A stretch of DNA of 40,642 nt from Oscillospiraceae bacterium (GCA_029257695.1 JARIAU010000011.1:1-40642), one strand, 5' to 3'; counted from the first letter of the stretch, positions 18,981-29,394 are shown. Notes: generated by a model from the letters alone, not told the origin. Numbers and translations are program-made.

Positions 18981-19035
18981 TCCATAATATGATTGCCAGT
19001 GTCATTGCTTGACTCGATGTTATACCGTAAGTATA

Positions 19036-19875
19036 TCACCTTTTGCTTTCCTGCGTCGCACCGGCATACAGCTCATTCTTTCCCAGCCCGGTTTCCGCCG
19101 CCACCTGACGGGCGGAATCCTTCATTGAAAGGCCGCTTTCTCGCAAGGCAAGTACCCGACGAATCCCCTCTTCCAAGGTGATTTCCTCTTCTTCCACCTC
19201 CGGAGCACCTTCCAACACCAACACAAATTCTCCTTTGGGCGGCTGCTGTGCATAGCGTTCAATCGCTCCGTCCAATGTGGTACGGAAAATCTCTTCATGA
19301 AGCTTGCTCAATTCCCGGCACAGGGAGATCCGACGCTCCCCACCAAAAGCCTTTCGCATATCCTCCAAGGTCGCACAAAGTTTATGTGGTGCCTCATAAA
19401 AAATCATGGTGCGGCGTTCCTGCTCCAGCTCCTTCAAGTGGGCGGCGCGGTTTTTCTTATTCATGGCCAAAAAGCCCTCAAATGTAAACCGACCGGTGGG
19501 CAATCCCGAGGCCGCCAGGGCCGTAACCAGTGCGCAAGGGCCCGGAATGGCACAGACCTGCACTCCGACCTCCGCACACTGGGCCACCAATTCCTCTCCG
19601 GGATCACTGATGGCAGGGGTTCCGGCATCCGTCACCAAGGCGCAGCTTTCCCCGCTCAGCAGGCGGGCCAGAATTTGCGGTCCACTGCTCTCCGTGTTGT
19701 GCCGATAATAGCTGACCATCTGCTTCTTCAATCCCAAATGATTGAGAATTTTCAGCGAAACGCGGGTATCCTCTGCGGCAATAAAATCTACCTCGTGCAA
19801 TGTGTCAATGATGCGTTGGCTCAAATCCCCCAAATTGCCAATGGGGGTAGGAACCAGATATAAAATTCCTGCCAT
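19036..19875 (-). CDS. rsmI: 16S rRNA (cytidine(1402)-2'-O)-methyltransferase
   Basis: LYLVPTPIGNLGDLSQRIIDTLHEVDFIAAEDTR...LVTDAGTPAISDPGEELV...PGPCALVTALAASGLPTGRFTFEGFL. Confidence 0.95.
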   Translation of the reverse strand: MAGILYLVPTPIGNLGDLSQRIIDTLHEVDFIAAEDTRVSLKILNHLGLKKQMVSYYRHNTESSGPQILARLLSGESCALVTDAGTPAISDPGEELVAQCAEVGVQVCAIPGPCALVTALAASGLPTGRFTFEGFLAMNKKNRAAHLKELEQERRTMIFYEAPHKLCATLEDMRKAFGGERRISLCRELSKLHEEIFRTTLDGAIERYAQQPPKGEFVLVLEGAPEVEEEEITLEEGIRRVLALRESGLSMKDSARQVAAETGLGKNELYAGATQESKR

Positions 19876-19882
19876 AGTTCTG

Positions 19883-20536
19883 TCACCTTTCTATGTTTGT
19901 TGGCAGCACCTTCAGCCCCGGTTTCGCCCCTTTGACGGCCTCTACCAGCACCAGATTGGGCGCCCGATCCACTTTACTTTGTATCAACTGCATCCGCTTC
20001 GGCTCCATTGCATTGGCGGTCAGCGCCAAAATCAGCTCCGTCAGCCGCTCCGGACGCAAGCACAGTGCAAACCGTCCTCCGGTCCGGCATAGCCGCCATG
20101 CGGCATGACAGGCCGCCTCCAGGGTATAGCTGTCCTGGGTTCGGGCCAACGCTCGGGCTTCCTTCGGCGACACTGCACCGGACTGCTGCGGAAAATAAGG
20201 AGGATTGGCCACCACCACATCGTATCTGCCCCACGGCAGTTCCGAGTAACGCTCTTTCAGATCTCCGGTGACAATACAGCCCGTCAGACCGCTGCGCCGC
20301 AGGCCTTCCCGACACAGCTCCGCCGCCGATTCCCGCAGCTCCACTCCATCCAAAATCAGCCCTTCTGCCCGATTGGCCAGCGGCAGCAGGACATTGCCCA
20401 CGCCACAGCCCAAATCACAGACCCGATCTCGGTTGTGGAGCGTCACAAAGGCACTCAATGCCAGCGCATCCCGGGTCAGCCGAAATTCTTCCTCGGATTG
20501 GAGCAGCGTCACTTTTCCGATGTGCTCTTCTCGCAT
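19883..20536 (-). CDS. tRNA1(Val) (adenine-N6)-methyltransferase-like protein (YabB/TrmN6 family)
   Basis: RLTRDALALSAFV, VCDLGCGVGNVLLPLA, VVANPPYF, GGRFALCLRPERLTEL; synteny with rsmI and abrB. Confidence 0.85.
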   Translation of the reverse strand: MREEHIGKVTLLQSEEEFRLTRDALALSAFVTLHNRDRVCDLGCGVGNVLLPLANRAEGLILDGVELRESAAELCREGLRRSGLTGCIVTGDLKERYSELPWGRYDVVVANPPYFPQQSGAVSPKEARALARTQDSYTLEAACHAAWRLCRTGGRFALCLRPERLTELILALTANAMEPKRMQLIQSKVDRAPNLVLVEAVKGAKPGLKVLPTNIER

Positions 20537-20671
20537 TCCCGCTTCGCCCCCTTCGGATGTTTGGGGATATTCTATCATATCCACCGAGTCTGTGCAAATA
20601 TCCGAAACAGCTGCCGCTTTTTCCACAAAAAACCGGGATGGCACCGCCATCCCGGTTCTCTGTTCTCTTAT

Positions 20672-22258
20672 TTACGACGGATTTTGCACAATCACTGTGG
20701 ACGGATCGTTGAGGTCATAGACCACCACCGCCGTGCCAATGGATACCGTGTCATAAATCTGCTTGACCGCCGCTTCCGGCGTGTTGATGCAGCCGTGGCT
20801 TCCGGAGGTAAGATAAATATCACCGCCGTACTGTTTGCGCCAGCCATCCGCATCGTGAATGCCGATGTTTCCGTTAAAGGGCATCCAGTACTTGACCGGG
20901 CTTGCATAGCCCATGGTTTCAATGGTACCCAGCACTGCATCCTTCTTCTTGGCGTCAATGGCCCAAACACTGCCATAAGGCGTACCGTTTTCCTTTCGGA
21001 TATTACCGGTCACAATGGGGGTTTCCACCACCAACTGATAATCCTGATAGCACCACATCATCTGCTCGGAAATGCTGATTTCAATGTAAGTACCGCCAAT
21101 GTCGTCCTTGCCCAAATGCTTGGCCTGATAGAGCCAATGGGGCTCAATGGGACCGGATTTACCGGCACGAACCGCTTCCAAAATCGCATCGGTCGTATCT
21201 CCTCGGGCCAGACACCAACCGTAATCACCCTTGGACAACTCAATGGTCATTCCATTGTGAATTTTGACCTGATGCTTCAATCCAAAAGTATCGAACTGGT
21301 AAGCCATATTCTTTTTCACAAAGTCGAACGCCAGATCCCGATCCAGATCCAGAACGCCATTTGCATCCGCCTTGATCCAGCTGCGAATGACATCCCGATC
21401 AATGGTGACGATCCGGTCATCTCCGAAATCCATCGTCAGCGAACTCTGCAAATAGCCGTTGAGCCGTTCTGCCATCTGGGTCAGCTCCTGCTCATCCGCT
21501 GCACCTTCCGGCTTCAAATACAGGTCCTGCGCCTCCAGGTCCAGATCTGCTTCTCCCTTTTGCAGCGCCGTGCGAATGGCCTCCGTTGTGCGGTGGACAT
21601 CCAACTGGGTGCCCTGCTGGGGCGGTTTGACCACAAACTCCTCGCCGTTGTCCTCCACCTTGGCATCCTCCACAGGAATATAATCCCTGAAGATATCCAA
21701 GCTTTTGATTTTTTCCTCGGCCAACTCGGTGTTCATTTCCGTATCTGACGCTGCCGTCAGTTCCTTGGTTCCAAACAAGTGGAACAACCAAAGCGCCGAA
21801 GGATACTGGTTCAGCAGCTCATCCACCTCGCCGTTGTCCACATAGGTAAGCTCCACATCCTGGGCCGTAATGGTTTCTTCCTTGCCTTCCCGGGCATGGA
21901 TGGTCAGCACATAGTTCTCCACCTGCTCTGCAAGCTCATTTTTGGCCCGCTGAACGGTCATTCCGCTGACATCAATGCCGTTGATGGTGGTGTGGGCCGG
22001 AAAATGACCCGCATGATGGGATGCCCCCACATAGTACAAAAATCCGACCAAAGCAAGGATCACTGCAACCAGCGCCACGATCAGCCAGGTGCGGGTACGC
22101 TTCTCATTCTGTTCTTCCGTCCGAATCCGGGTGCGTTTTTCCGGTCGCTTCGGCATCGGCGGCTCCACAAACGATGGCTCCGTGGCTGCGGATGCCTCTG
22201 GTTCCAACGCAGACTCTTCTCCCAACTGGGCGGCCTTTTTTTCATCTAACTCTGTCAA
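20672..22258 (-). CDS. L,D-transpeptidase (YkuD) with VanW/PG-binding-like domains; predicted TTG start
   Basis: HGCINTP catalytic motif in IYLTSGSHGCINTPEAA; single N-terminal TM; SD AAAGGAGGG positioned before TTG 22258. Confidence 0.88.
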   Translation of the reverse strand: MTELDEKKAAQLGEESALEPEASAATEPSFVEPPMPKRPEKRTRIRTEEQNEKRTRTWLIVALVAVILALVGFLYYVGASHHAGHFPAHTTINGIDVSGMTVQRAKNELAEQVENYVLTIHAREGKEETITAQDVELTYVDNGEVDELLNQYPSALWLFHLFGTKELTAASDTEMNTELAEEKIKSLDIFRDYIPVEDAKVEDNGEEFVVKPPQQGTQLDVHRTTEAIRTALQKGEADLDLEAQDLYLKPEGAADEQELTQMAERLNGYLQSSLTMDFGDDRIVTIDRDVIRSWIKADANGVLDLDRDLAFDFVKKNMAYQFDTFGLKHQVKIHNGMTIELSKGDYGWCLARGDTTDAILEAVRAGKSGPIEPHWLYQAKHLGKDDIGGTYIEISISEQMMWCYQDYQLVVETPIVTGNIRKENGTPYGSVWAIDAKKKDAVLGTIETMGYASPVKYWMPFNGNIGIHDADGWRKQYGGDIYLTSGSHGCINTPEAAVKQIYDTVSIGTAVVVYDLNDPSTVIVQNPS

Positions 22259-22295
22259 TGGAATCCCTCCTTTTGTGACAGAACTCCCTATTCTT

Positions 22296-22324
22296 ATTAT
22301 AGAGCTATCGGAAAACCGGGTCAA
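22296..22324 (-). promoter_or_regulatory. Predicted sigma-A promoter (TTGACC-17-TATAAT) for the L,D-transpeptidase gene
   Basis: Reverse-strand -35/-10 match; -10 lies inside the longer ATG-start version of the ORF, favouring the TTG start. Confidence 0.6.
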
Positions 22325-22357
22325 ATAAAAACTTCGTTAAGAATTGACATCAAAAAG

Positions 22358-22392
22358 AAACAACACCGCCGGAGTCGGCTGACTCCGGCGGC
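22358..22392 (-). terminator. Rho-independent terminator after EF-G-like gene
   Basis: CCGCCGGAGTC-agcc-GACTCCGGCGG TGTTGTTTC. Confidence 0.75.
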
Positions 22393-22418
22393 AATCATTT
22401 GTTTCGGATCGTGTTCCT

Positions 22419-24491
22419 TTACTCTTCCTTCATTTCCTTGGCCACTTCAATGGCTTTGGCCTGTGCCGCAGGAGGGCAATCCTCATAGCGGGCAAAGTGG
22501 AAGGTAAAGCTGCCACGGCTCTGGGTCATGGCTCGCAGCTCGATGGCATAGCTCATCATCTCTGCCATAGGCACTTCGGCCTCGATGATCTGCTCCCCGG
22601 ATTCGGTGGCATCCATGCTCATCACACGGCCGCGGCGCTTATTCAAGTCACCGATGACATCGCCCATGTAGGCATCAGGCACCGTGACCTTCAATGCTCC
22701 CACCGGCTCCATCATAACCGGGTTGGCCTCCGGCAGAGCGGCCTTGTAAGCCAGCTGTGCTGCCGTCTTGAACGCAATTTCAGAGGAGTCCACCGGATGA
22801 TAGGAACCATCATAGAGAACCGCCTTCAGATTGACCACCGGGTATCCGGCCAGCACACCATGACGGCAGGCCTCCCGCAGACCCTTTTCCACCGCAGGGA
22901 AGTAGTTCTTGGGCACACTGCCGCCGAACACTTCTTCCTCAAAGACCATTTCCTCGCTGTCGCAAGGCTCGAACCGGATCCAGACATCACCAAACTGGCC
23001 GCTGCCGCCGGTCTGCTTCTTATGGCGGCCCTGTTTGGACACCGTCTTGCGGATCTTCTCACGGTATGCCACACGAGGCTCCTCCAGCTCCGCCTCCACA
23101 CCGAAGCGGTTTTTCAGCTTGCTGACCAGCACATCCAGCTGAATGTCGCCGGCACCGGTCAGAACCATCTGGTGCGTTTCGGCATTGTTGGTCATGGTAA
23201 AGGAAGGATCTTCCTCATTCAAGCGAATCAGACCGGCCGCAACCTTTTCCTCCTGTCCACGGGTCTTGGGATAGACGGCCTTGGAATAGTTGGGCTCGGC
23301 ATAGGGGATACCCGCAAACTTGACCACATGACGGGGATCGCAGAGGGTATCGCCGGTATGGACCTTATCCATCTTGGCAATGGCACCGATATCACCGCAG
23401 GTCAACGACTTGACCTCCGTAGCCTTCTTGCCACGGAGAATGAAGAGACGACCCAGCTTTTCGGTGTTGCCGGTGGTCACATTCAGCATGGGCATATCCG
23501 GAGTGATGGTGCCGGAAAGCACCTTCACAAAGGAATACTTGCCATACTGGTCGGCCGTGGTCTTAAAGACCAGTGCCGCCGGCATAGCGCCGGGGGACAC
23601 GGCAAAGGGTTCCTCGCCGCCTTCGTCATCCACCACCATCTCATGGGGGGCTTCAATGGGATTGGGGCCCAGATCGGCAATGGCATCCAACAGCGAAAGG
23701 GTGCCCAAACCGGTCATCGCACTGCCGCAGAACACGGGTACCAGGGTACCATCCTTGATGCCGGTGCGCAGTCCCTGCAGCACTTCGGCATAGGTGAAGC
23801 TTTCGCCGCTGAAGAACTTCTCCATAAATTCGTCACTGGTCTCGGCCACGGACTCCATCAGAGCCTCATACTGCTCCTCGACCACGCTGACCTTATCCTC
23901 CGGCACAGGGATCTCCACACGCTCGCCCTTTTCATCAATGGTGAAGGCACGCTTGTTGAGAATGTCCACAATTCCGGTTACATGTTTATTCTCGTCCCAG
24001 ATGGGAATATGCAGCGGAGCGATGGAACGACCGAAATGCTCACGCAGGGTGGCAAAGGCGCCGTTGAAGTCGCCGCAGTCCTCGTCCGCTTTGGCAATGT
24101 AGATGAAGCGGGGCATCTTGTACTGATCCAGATACTTCCAGGCCCGCTCCGTGCCGACACTTAGTCCGCTCTTGGAGTCACAGACAATCACACCCAGCTC
24201 CGCCACACGCAGTGCAGACTGCACTTCGCCTGCAAAATCAAAGTTGCCCGGGGTGTCCAGCACATTCATCATGCAGCCATGATATTCCAGAGGAGCGATT
24301 GCCGTGGAAATGGTCATGCGGCGCTTGATTTCCTCTGCATCGTAGTCACAAACGGTGTTTCCGTCCGAGGTTTTGCCCAGACGATCGATCTTTCCCAGCA
24401 TATACAGCATGCTTTCCACAAGGGAAGTCTTTCCGTTACCGCCGTGGCCCAGAAGGGCGACATTACGAATGTTCTGTACCGAATAACTCAT
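22419..24491 (-). CDS. Elongation factor G-like GTPase (EF-G paralogue)
   Basis: GHGGNGKTSLVESMLYMLG (G1), RRMTIST, DTPGNFDF (G3), domains II-V to C-terminal; G4 reads AKAD. Confidence 0.92.
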   Translation of the reverse strand: MSYSVQNIRNVALLGHGGNGKTSLVESMLYMLGKIDRLGKTSDGNTVCDYDAEEIKRRMTISTAIAPLEYHGCMMNVLDTPGNFDFAGEVQSALRVAELGVIVCDSKSGLSVGTERAWKYLDQYKMPRFIYIAKADEDCGDFNGAFATLREHFGRSIAPLHIPIWDENKHVTGIVDILNKRAFTIDEKGERVEIPVPEDKVSVVEEQYEALMESVAETSDEFMEKFFSGESFTYAEVLQGLRTGIKDGTLVPVFCGSAMTGLGTLSLLDAIADLGPNPIEAPHEMVVDDEGGEEPFAVSPGAMPAALVFKTTADQYGKYSFVKVLSGTITPDMPMLNVTTGNTEKLGRLFILRGKKATEVKSLTCGDIGAIAKMDKVHTGDTLCDPRHVVKFAGIPYAEPNYSKAVYPKTRGQEEKVAAGLIRLNEEDPSFTMTNNAETHQMVLTGAGDIQLDVLVSKLKNRFGVEAELEEPRVAYREKIRKTVSKQGRHKKQTGGSGQFGDVWIRFEPCDSEEMVFEEEVFGGSVPKNYFPAVEKGLREACRHGVLAGYPVVNLKAVLYDGSYHPVDSSEIAFKTAAQLAYKAALPEANPVMMEPVGALKVTVPDAYMGDVIGDLNKRRGRVMSMDATESGEQIIEAEVPMAEMMSYAIELRAMTQSRGSFTFHFARYEDCPPAAQAKAIEVAKEMKEE

Positions 24492-24575
24492 AGTTGGATC
24501 TCTCCTTACTGAAATAGGTTGCTTCATGGCGAATTGTACAAGCAATGCCTGTGTTTTTCCTCCATCAATGTGCAT

Positions 24576-24604
24576 ATTATACATCATGTATCTCCAGAAT
24601 ACAA
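24576..24604 (-). promoter_or_regulatory. Predicted sigma-A promoter (TTGTAT-17-TATAAT) for EF-G-like gene
   Basis: Reverse-strand match. Confidence 0.5.
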
Positions 24605-24692
24605 GAGGTTATTTATAAATCGCACAAATAAATCTAATTCGAACTTTCGTTTTTCGTCATTTCGTTTAGAAATCTTTCCGAGAACCGCCATC

Positions 24693-24721
24693 TTGCAATC
24701 TACCCTTTCCTAGAGTATACT
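24693..24721 (+). promoter_or_regulatory. Predicted sigma-A promoter (TTGCAA-17-TATACT) for SDR gene
   Basis: -35/-10 with 17-nt spacer. Confidence 0.55.
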
Positions 24722-24754
24722 GGAGAAAATTCGTGGCATCGGAGGCGGCTCATC

Positions 24755-24820
24755 ATGCCGCCGGATTCCACCCAAACCGAGGGCCGAACGGATCCATCGA
24801 GTTTCGTTCTCTGCCCCTGA
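24755..24820 (+). CDS. Putative leader peptide MPPDSTQTEGRTDPSSFVLCP upstream of SDR gene
   Basis: ATG preceded by GGAGG with 9-nt spacing; TGA at 24818; lies between predicted TSS and SDR start. Confidence 0.35.
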   Translation: MPPDSTQTEGRTDPSSFVLCP

Positions 24821-24869
24821 CACCCTGTCCCGCTTCGGGGCAGCCGTTACAGACAGGAGGGTTCCACCT

Positions 24870-25604
24870 ATGAGTACCGTATTTATCACCGGCGGCAGCC
24901 GTGGCATCGGCGCCGCAGTCGTCCGTGCATTTGCCTTTAAGGGGTGGAAGATTGCCTTCTGCTACCAGCATTCCGAAGAGGAAGCGCAGGCCCTGTGCCG
25001 GGAGCTGACCCTGCGGGGGCTCAGTGTGCTCGCCATGCAGGCCGATGTATCCGATCCCGAGCAGGTCAAGCACTTCATTGACACCTCTGTCCAACAGCTG
25101 GGGACGCCGGACGCCTTGATTTGCTGCGCCGGCATTGCCCTGCCGCAGGATGTCATCACCCATGTCACAGACGAAGCATGGCGCAGACTGTTTGCCGTCA
25201 ATGTGGATGGCACCTTCTACACCATTCGGGCCGCCCTGCCCTACTTCCTCCAACAGAAAAAAGGTGCTATTGTGACCCTCAGCTCCATGTGGGGCCAGGT
25301 TGGCGGCAGCTGCGAAGTTGCTTACTCTGCCACCAAGGGGGCCATCATCTCCATGACCAAGGCGCTTGCCAAAGAAGTCGGCCCCTCCAACATCCGGGTC
25401 AACTGTGTGGCCCCGGGCGTCATTGACACAGATATGAATGCCCACCTGACTCCGGAGGATCTGGAAGCTCTGGCAGAGGAGACTCCGCTGGGCCGCATCG
25501 GCTCTCCTTACGAGGTGGCCCGCTGCGTCCGCTGGCTTTGTGCCGACGGCTCTGAATTCCTCACCGGACAGGTGATTGCCCCCAACGGCGGCATTGTGGT
25601 GTAA
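24870..25604 (+). CDS. SDR-family oxidoreductase (FabG-like)
   Basis: ITGGSRGIGAAVVRAF, CAGIAL, YSATKGAIISMTKALAKEVGPSNIRVNCVAPGVIDTDM; SD aggaggg. Confidence 0.93.
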   Translation: MSTVFITGGSRGIGAAVVRAFAFKGWKIAFCYQHSEEEAQALCRELTLRGLSVLAMQADVSDPEQVKHFIDTSVQQLGTPDALICCAGIALPQDVITHVTDEAWRRLFAVNVDGTFYTIRAALPYFLQQKKGAIVTLSSMWGQVGGSCEVAYSATKGAIISMTKALAKEVGPSNIRVNCVAPGVIDTDMNAHLTPEDLEALAEETPLGRIGSPYEVARCVRWLCADGSEFLTGQVIAPNGGIVV

Positions 25605-25726
25605 TCCGCACGCCACAATGCAAATTTGCCCGAAACAGGTCTTATCTTCCACAATACCTGCGAAAAATCATAGTCCACCCACTCTGCAGAGCATGCCAAC
25701 TTCGATCGTTCACAAAGGAGGTTCGT

Positions 25727-26170
25727 ATGAATCAGCAAGTTCCGTTCACCTATTTGAAAAAGCCGTGGGCCAAATGGTGCTTTTTCGCCGCCGGTTTGCT
25801 CCAAATCCTGTTGATATTTGAGAACATGAAGCAGTTTCGTTCGTTGGAAGAATCCGGAATATACACCCCCGCACAGCTGAGCGAGTACCTGATGCAGTAT
25901 AAATTCATCTACATCCTTCATTTGTCCTGTGCCATGCTGTTTCTTGGAGTTTTTTTGATTAGCATCTTTGCTCGGAGCAAAAAATCAGCAAAGCTCGCCG
26001 ACTCCATCTTGCTCTTTGCTGCTTCTGCGATCTACACAGCAGGCATCGTCCTTTGGGGTTCGGCAATCCCCTCCCTTCCTCTGTTCGTCTTCTTTCTTTT
26101 TCCAATGTGGGGCGTCTTTGTCTTTAGCCTGTATCAATACAGCAAAGAATGTCGCAAGCACGAAGCTTGA
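25727..26170 (+). CDS. Hypothetical four-TM membrane protein
   Basis: Hydrophobic segments WCFFAAGLLQILLIF, FIYILHLSCAMLFLGVFLISIF, ILLFAASAIYTAGIVLWG, LPLFVFFLFPMWGVFVFSLY; SD aaaggaggt. Confidence 0.65.
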   Translation: MNQQVPFTYLKKPWAKWCFFAAGLLQILLIFENMKQFRSLEESGIYTPAQLSEYLMQYKFIYILHLSCAMLFLGVFLISIFARSKKSAKLADSILLFAASAIYTAGIVLWGSAIPSLPLFVFFLFPMWGVFVFSLYQYSKECRKHEA

Positions 26171-26206
26171 ATGGATTCAAGCGTTCAGCCATCTGCGACG
26201 AACTAC

Positions 26207-26244
26207 AAAACCGGCGTGTATGAGACTCATACACGCCGGTTTTC
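26207..26244 (+). terminator. Rho-independent terminator
   Basis: AAAACCGGCGTGTATGAG-ac-TCATACACGCCGGTTTT. Confidence 0.85.
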
Positions 26245-26272
26245 ATTTGAAGTGAGAGCACTTTTTTCCCGC

Positions 26273-26309
26273 AAAAAAAATCAGCGGCATGACTTTGGTC
26301 ATGCCGCTG
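26273..26309 (-). terminator. Rho-independent terminator after ftsH
   Basis: CAGCGGCATGAC-caaa-GTCATGCCGCTG ATTTTTTTT on minus strand. Confidence 0.9.
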
Positions 26310-26321
26310 GTTGGTTTGCAC

Positions 26322-28409
26322 TTATTCTTCCGGTGATTCCTCCGCAGATGCATCCGGCGTTTCCTCGTCGGTGTTGTCCTCATAGGAGTTCGGATTGACC
26401 GGAGCCTCACTGATCATATGGATAGCCCGGGCAGGCGGCTCCACATCGCCGGACAGACGGGTTTTCCGTCCGGAATTGGCTCCGTAATTGTCGCACAGCG
26501 CAGGATCTCTGCCCTCCAGAATGGCCATCATTTCCTGACCGGTGATGGTCTCCTTTTCCAAGAGGTAAGCAGCAATCTGATCCAGCATCTCCCGATCCTC
26601 TTCCAGGATGCGGATGGCCGCCTGATACGCATCGTTCATCAGGCCACGGACTTCCTCGTCCACCAGTGCAGCAGTGGCTTCGGCACAGTTCATTCCGGCC
26701 GTGCCGTCCAGATAACGGTTCTGCACCGTAGCAAGACCCATCACGCCAAAGCGCTCGCTCATGCCGAACATGGTGACCATCTTCCGAGCCAAATCGGTGG
26801 CTCGCTCAATGTCGTTGGAGGCGCCGGTGGTCATGGTATGGAACACTGTCCACTCTGCCGCACGACCGCCCAACAGCGTCCGCATATCGGCCAGCAGCTC
26901 ATCCTTGTCCTCCAGATATTTTTCTTCCTCCGGAGTCTGCATGGTGTAACCCAGTGCGCCCTGGGTATGGGGTACGATGGTGATCTTGCTGACCGGCTCG
27001 GTCCCCTTCTGACGGGCCGCCACCAGTGCATGACCCACCTCATGATAAGCGATCAGCTTCTTTTCCTTCTCCGTCAGCACGGTGCCCTTCTTTTCTGCAC
27101 CGGCAATGACCATCTCGAAGGACACCAACAGGTCGTTCTGATTGACGGCAAAGCGTCCCATACGAACCGCACGCAGAGCCGCCTCATTGACCAAGTTGGC
27201 CAAGTCCGCACCCACGCAGCCTGCCGTAGCAGCGGCAATTTTCTTCAGGTCCACATCCTCCGAGAGGCGGATGTTGCGGGTATGCACCTGCAAGGTGGCC
27301 AGACGACCGGCCAAGTTGGGCCGATCCACGGTGATCCGTCGGTCAAACCGACCGGGACGCAGCAATGCCTTGTCCAAGACCTCGGGGCGGTTGGTGGCGC
27401 CCAACACAATGACACCCTTGGTCGGGTCAAAGCCGTCCAGCTCGGCCAGCAGCTGGTTCAGGGTCTGCTCACGCTCATCATTGCCGCCGATGCCGCCGGC
27501 ATCACGCTTTTTGCCGATGGTGTCGATCTCATCAATAAAGATGATGCAGGGCGCCATCTTAGCCGCTTCCTTGAAGAGGTCACGAACACGGCTTGCACCC
27601 ACACCAACAAACATTTCCACAAAATCGGAACCGGAAATCGAGAAGAAGGGCACCTTTGCCTCACCCGCCACTGCCTTGGCCAGCAGCGTCTTACCGGTAC
27701 CGGGGGAACCCACCAGCAGCGCGCCCTTGGGCAGCTTGGCACCGATGGCGGTGTATTTGCCGGGATTGTGGAGAAAATCAATGATCTCCTCCAGCGATTC
27801 CTTGGCTTCGTCCTGTCCGGCCACATCACGGAAGGTGACACCGGTGGACTTTTCCACATACATTTTGGCATTGGCCTTGCCCACATTGCCGACCCCCATG
27901 CCCATTCCGCCGCCCATGCGTTTGCTGAGCAGGCGGAACAGCAGCAGCATCAGCAGCAGCGTACCCACCATAGGCAGCAGCCATGTGAGCAGGAAGTCCA
28001 TCATAAAGCTGTTGGCCTGATAGGGCGTGTAGTATGCCACCCCATGCTCCTGCAGCAGCACCAGAAAATCGGTGTAGCTGAGGGGGGCCGTATAGATGGC
28101 GGGCATTTTCAGGTCATCCCGATATTTGTCCCCGTAATACTCTTCCATCCAGCCCTTCTGGGCGTCTTCTTTCAGAGAAATCGTATACTTTCCCTGTTCC
28201 AGCTTGACCTCTGCCACCTGATCCTGTTCAACCAGATCGACCAGTTCGCTGAACTTGATTTCCACCTGTCCGCTAAGGGCGGCACTTGAGGTGAAATAGT
28301 TGATGAGGACGACAATGATCACTGCCCAAAGCACGATGGAGATGATCCCCATCACATTTTTCTTCGGTCCGCCGCCCTTTCCATTTCGTTGATTATTTTT
28401 GTTATTCAA
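26322..28409 (-). CDS. ftsH: ATP-dependent zinc metalloprotease FtsH
   Basis: Walker [26 protein letters not shown] region, HEVGH zinc motif, two N-terminal TMs. Confidence 0.97.
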   Translation of the reverse strand: MNNKNNQRNGKGGGPKKNVMGIISIVLWAVIIVVLINYFTSSAALSGQVEIKFSELVDLVEQDQVAEVKLEQGKYTISLKEDAQKGWMEEYYGDKYRDDLKMPAIYTAPLSYTDFLVLLQEHGVAYYTPYQANSFMMDFLLTWLLPMVGTLLLMLLLFRLLSKRMGGGMGMGVGNVGKANAKMYVEKSTGVTFRDVAGQDEAKESLEEIIDFLHNPGKYTAIGAKLPKGALLVGSPGTGKTLLAKAVAGEAKVPFFSISGSDFVEMFVGVGASRVRDLFKEAAKMAPCIIFIDEIDTIGKKRDAGGIGGNDEREQTLNQLLAELDGFDPTKGVIVLGATNRPEVLDKALLRPGRFDRRITVDRPNLAGRLATLQVHTRNIRLSEDVDLKKIAAATAGCVGADLANLVNEAALRAVRMGRFAVNQNDLLVSFEMVIAGAEKKGTVLTEKEKKLIAYHEVGHALVAARQKGTEPVSKITIVPHTQGALGYTMQTPEEEKYLEDKDELLADMRTLLGGRAAEWTVFHTMTTGASNDIERATDLARKMVTMFGMSERFGVMGLATVQNRYLDGTAGMNCAEATAALVDEEVRGLMNDAYQAAIRILEEDREMLDQIAAYLLEKETITGQEMMAILEGRDPALCDNYGANSGRKTRLSGDVEPPARAIHMISEAPVNPNSYEDNTDEETPDASAEESPEE

Positions 28410-28617
28410 GGATTTGATCCTCCCACTTCAGGAATATTAGTTCAAATATATCACAATCCATTTGGCTTTACAAGGAAACACCCGTAAACAATCTGTGAAG
28501 GACTTCCGAGCGTTCCACCGCTTTTTTTCGTATTTTCTTCAAAATATTCCCCTTTCTTCCCCTCCGGTTTTGTGCTATACTTTGAAATGAATTGTTATGA
28601 CTACAGGAGGCCGAATT

Positions 28618-29394
28618 ATGGCAGATTATAACTCCCGCCGCCCTGTGCCCGAAGCTGGGGCAGACGGCATCATCGAAGGCCGCAACGCCGTGACCGAGGC
28701 GCTGCGCACCGGCACGGTGATCGACAAAATTTACATCCTCAAGGGCGAGACCGACGCCGCTCTGGGGCACATTGCATCCACCGCCCGGGCCCGTGGCATT
28801 GTGGTTGTGGATGCGGACAAGCGCAAGCTGGACCACATGAGTGTGACCCACTCCCATCAGGGCGTCATCGCCGCCTGCGCCGTGCGGGAATACGCCAGCG
28901 TAGACGACATTCTTGCCGCCGCCCGGGAGAAGGGCGAAGCCCCGCTGATCGTGGTGTGTGACGAACTGAGTGACCCTCACAATCTGGGCGCCGTCATCCG
29001 CACCGCCTGCTGTGCCGGTGCTCACGGCGTCATCATCCCCAAGCGCCGCTCCGCCGGTCTGACCGCCGTGGTGGCCAAGACCAGTGCCGGTGCCGTCAGC
29101 CACATCCCTGTGGCCCGGGTTCCCAACATTACCGCCCTCCTCAAGGAATTGAAGCAGGAAGGTGTTTGGGTCTTCGGCGCCGCCATGAACGGCACTACTT
29201 CCCTGTATCAGGCCGATCTGAAGGGGCCCGCCGCCATTGTGATTGGCAGCGAAGGCTCCGGCATGAGCCGCCTTGTCACCGAAGAGTGTGACTTTACCGT
29301 CAGCATCCCTATGAAGAGCGAGCTGGACTCCCTCAACGCCTCTGCCGCTGCCGCCATCCTGCTTTATGAAGCCGTGCGTCAGCGCATGAATTGA
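28618..29394 (+). CDS. rlmB: 23S rRNA (guanosine(2251)-2'-O)-methyltransferase RlmB / TrmH family
   Basis: IIEGRNAVTEALRTG, DPHNLGAVIRTA, VIGSEGSGMSRLV, IPMKSELDSLNASAAAAILLYE; SD aggagg before ATG 28618. Confidence 0.93.
   Translation: MADYNSRRPVPEAGADGIIEGRNAVTEALRTGTVIDKIYILKGETDAALGHIASTARARGIVVVDADKRKLDHMSVTHSHQGVIAACAVREYASVDDILAAAREKGEAPLIVVCDELSDPHNLGAVIRTACCAGAHGVIIPKRRSAGLTAVVAKTSAGAVSHIPVARVPNITALLKELKQEGVWVFGAAMNGTTSLYQADLKGPAAIVIGSEGSGMSRLVTEECDFTVSIPMKSELDSLNASAAAAILLYEAVRQRMN

Noticed and set aside
22497-24164. 555-aa ORF antisense to EF-G-like gene
   Set aside because: Antisense artefact; EF-G domain motifs are on the minus strand
26418-28289. 623-aa ORF antisense to ftsH
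   Set aside because: Antisense artefact; His/Gln-rich with no motifs
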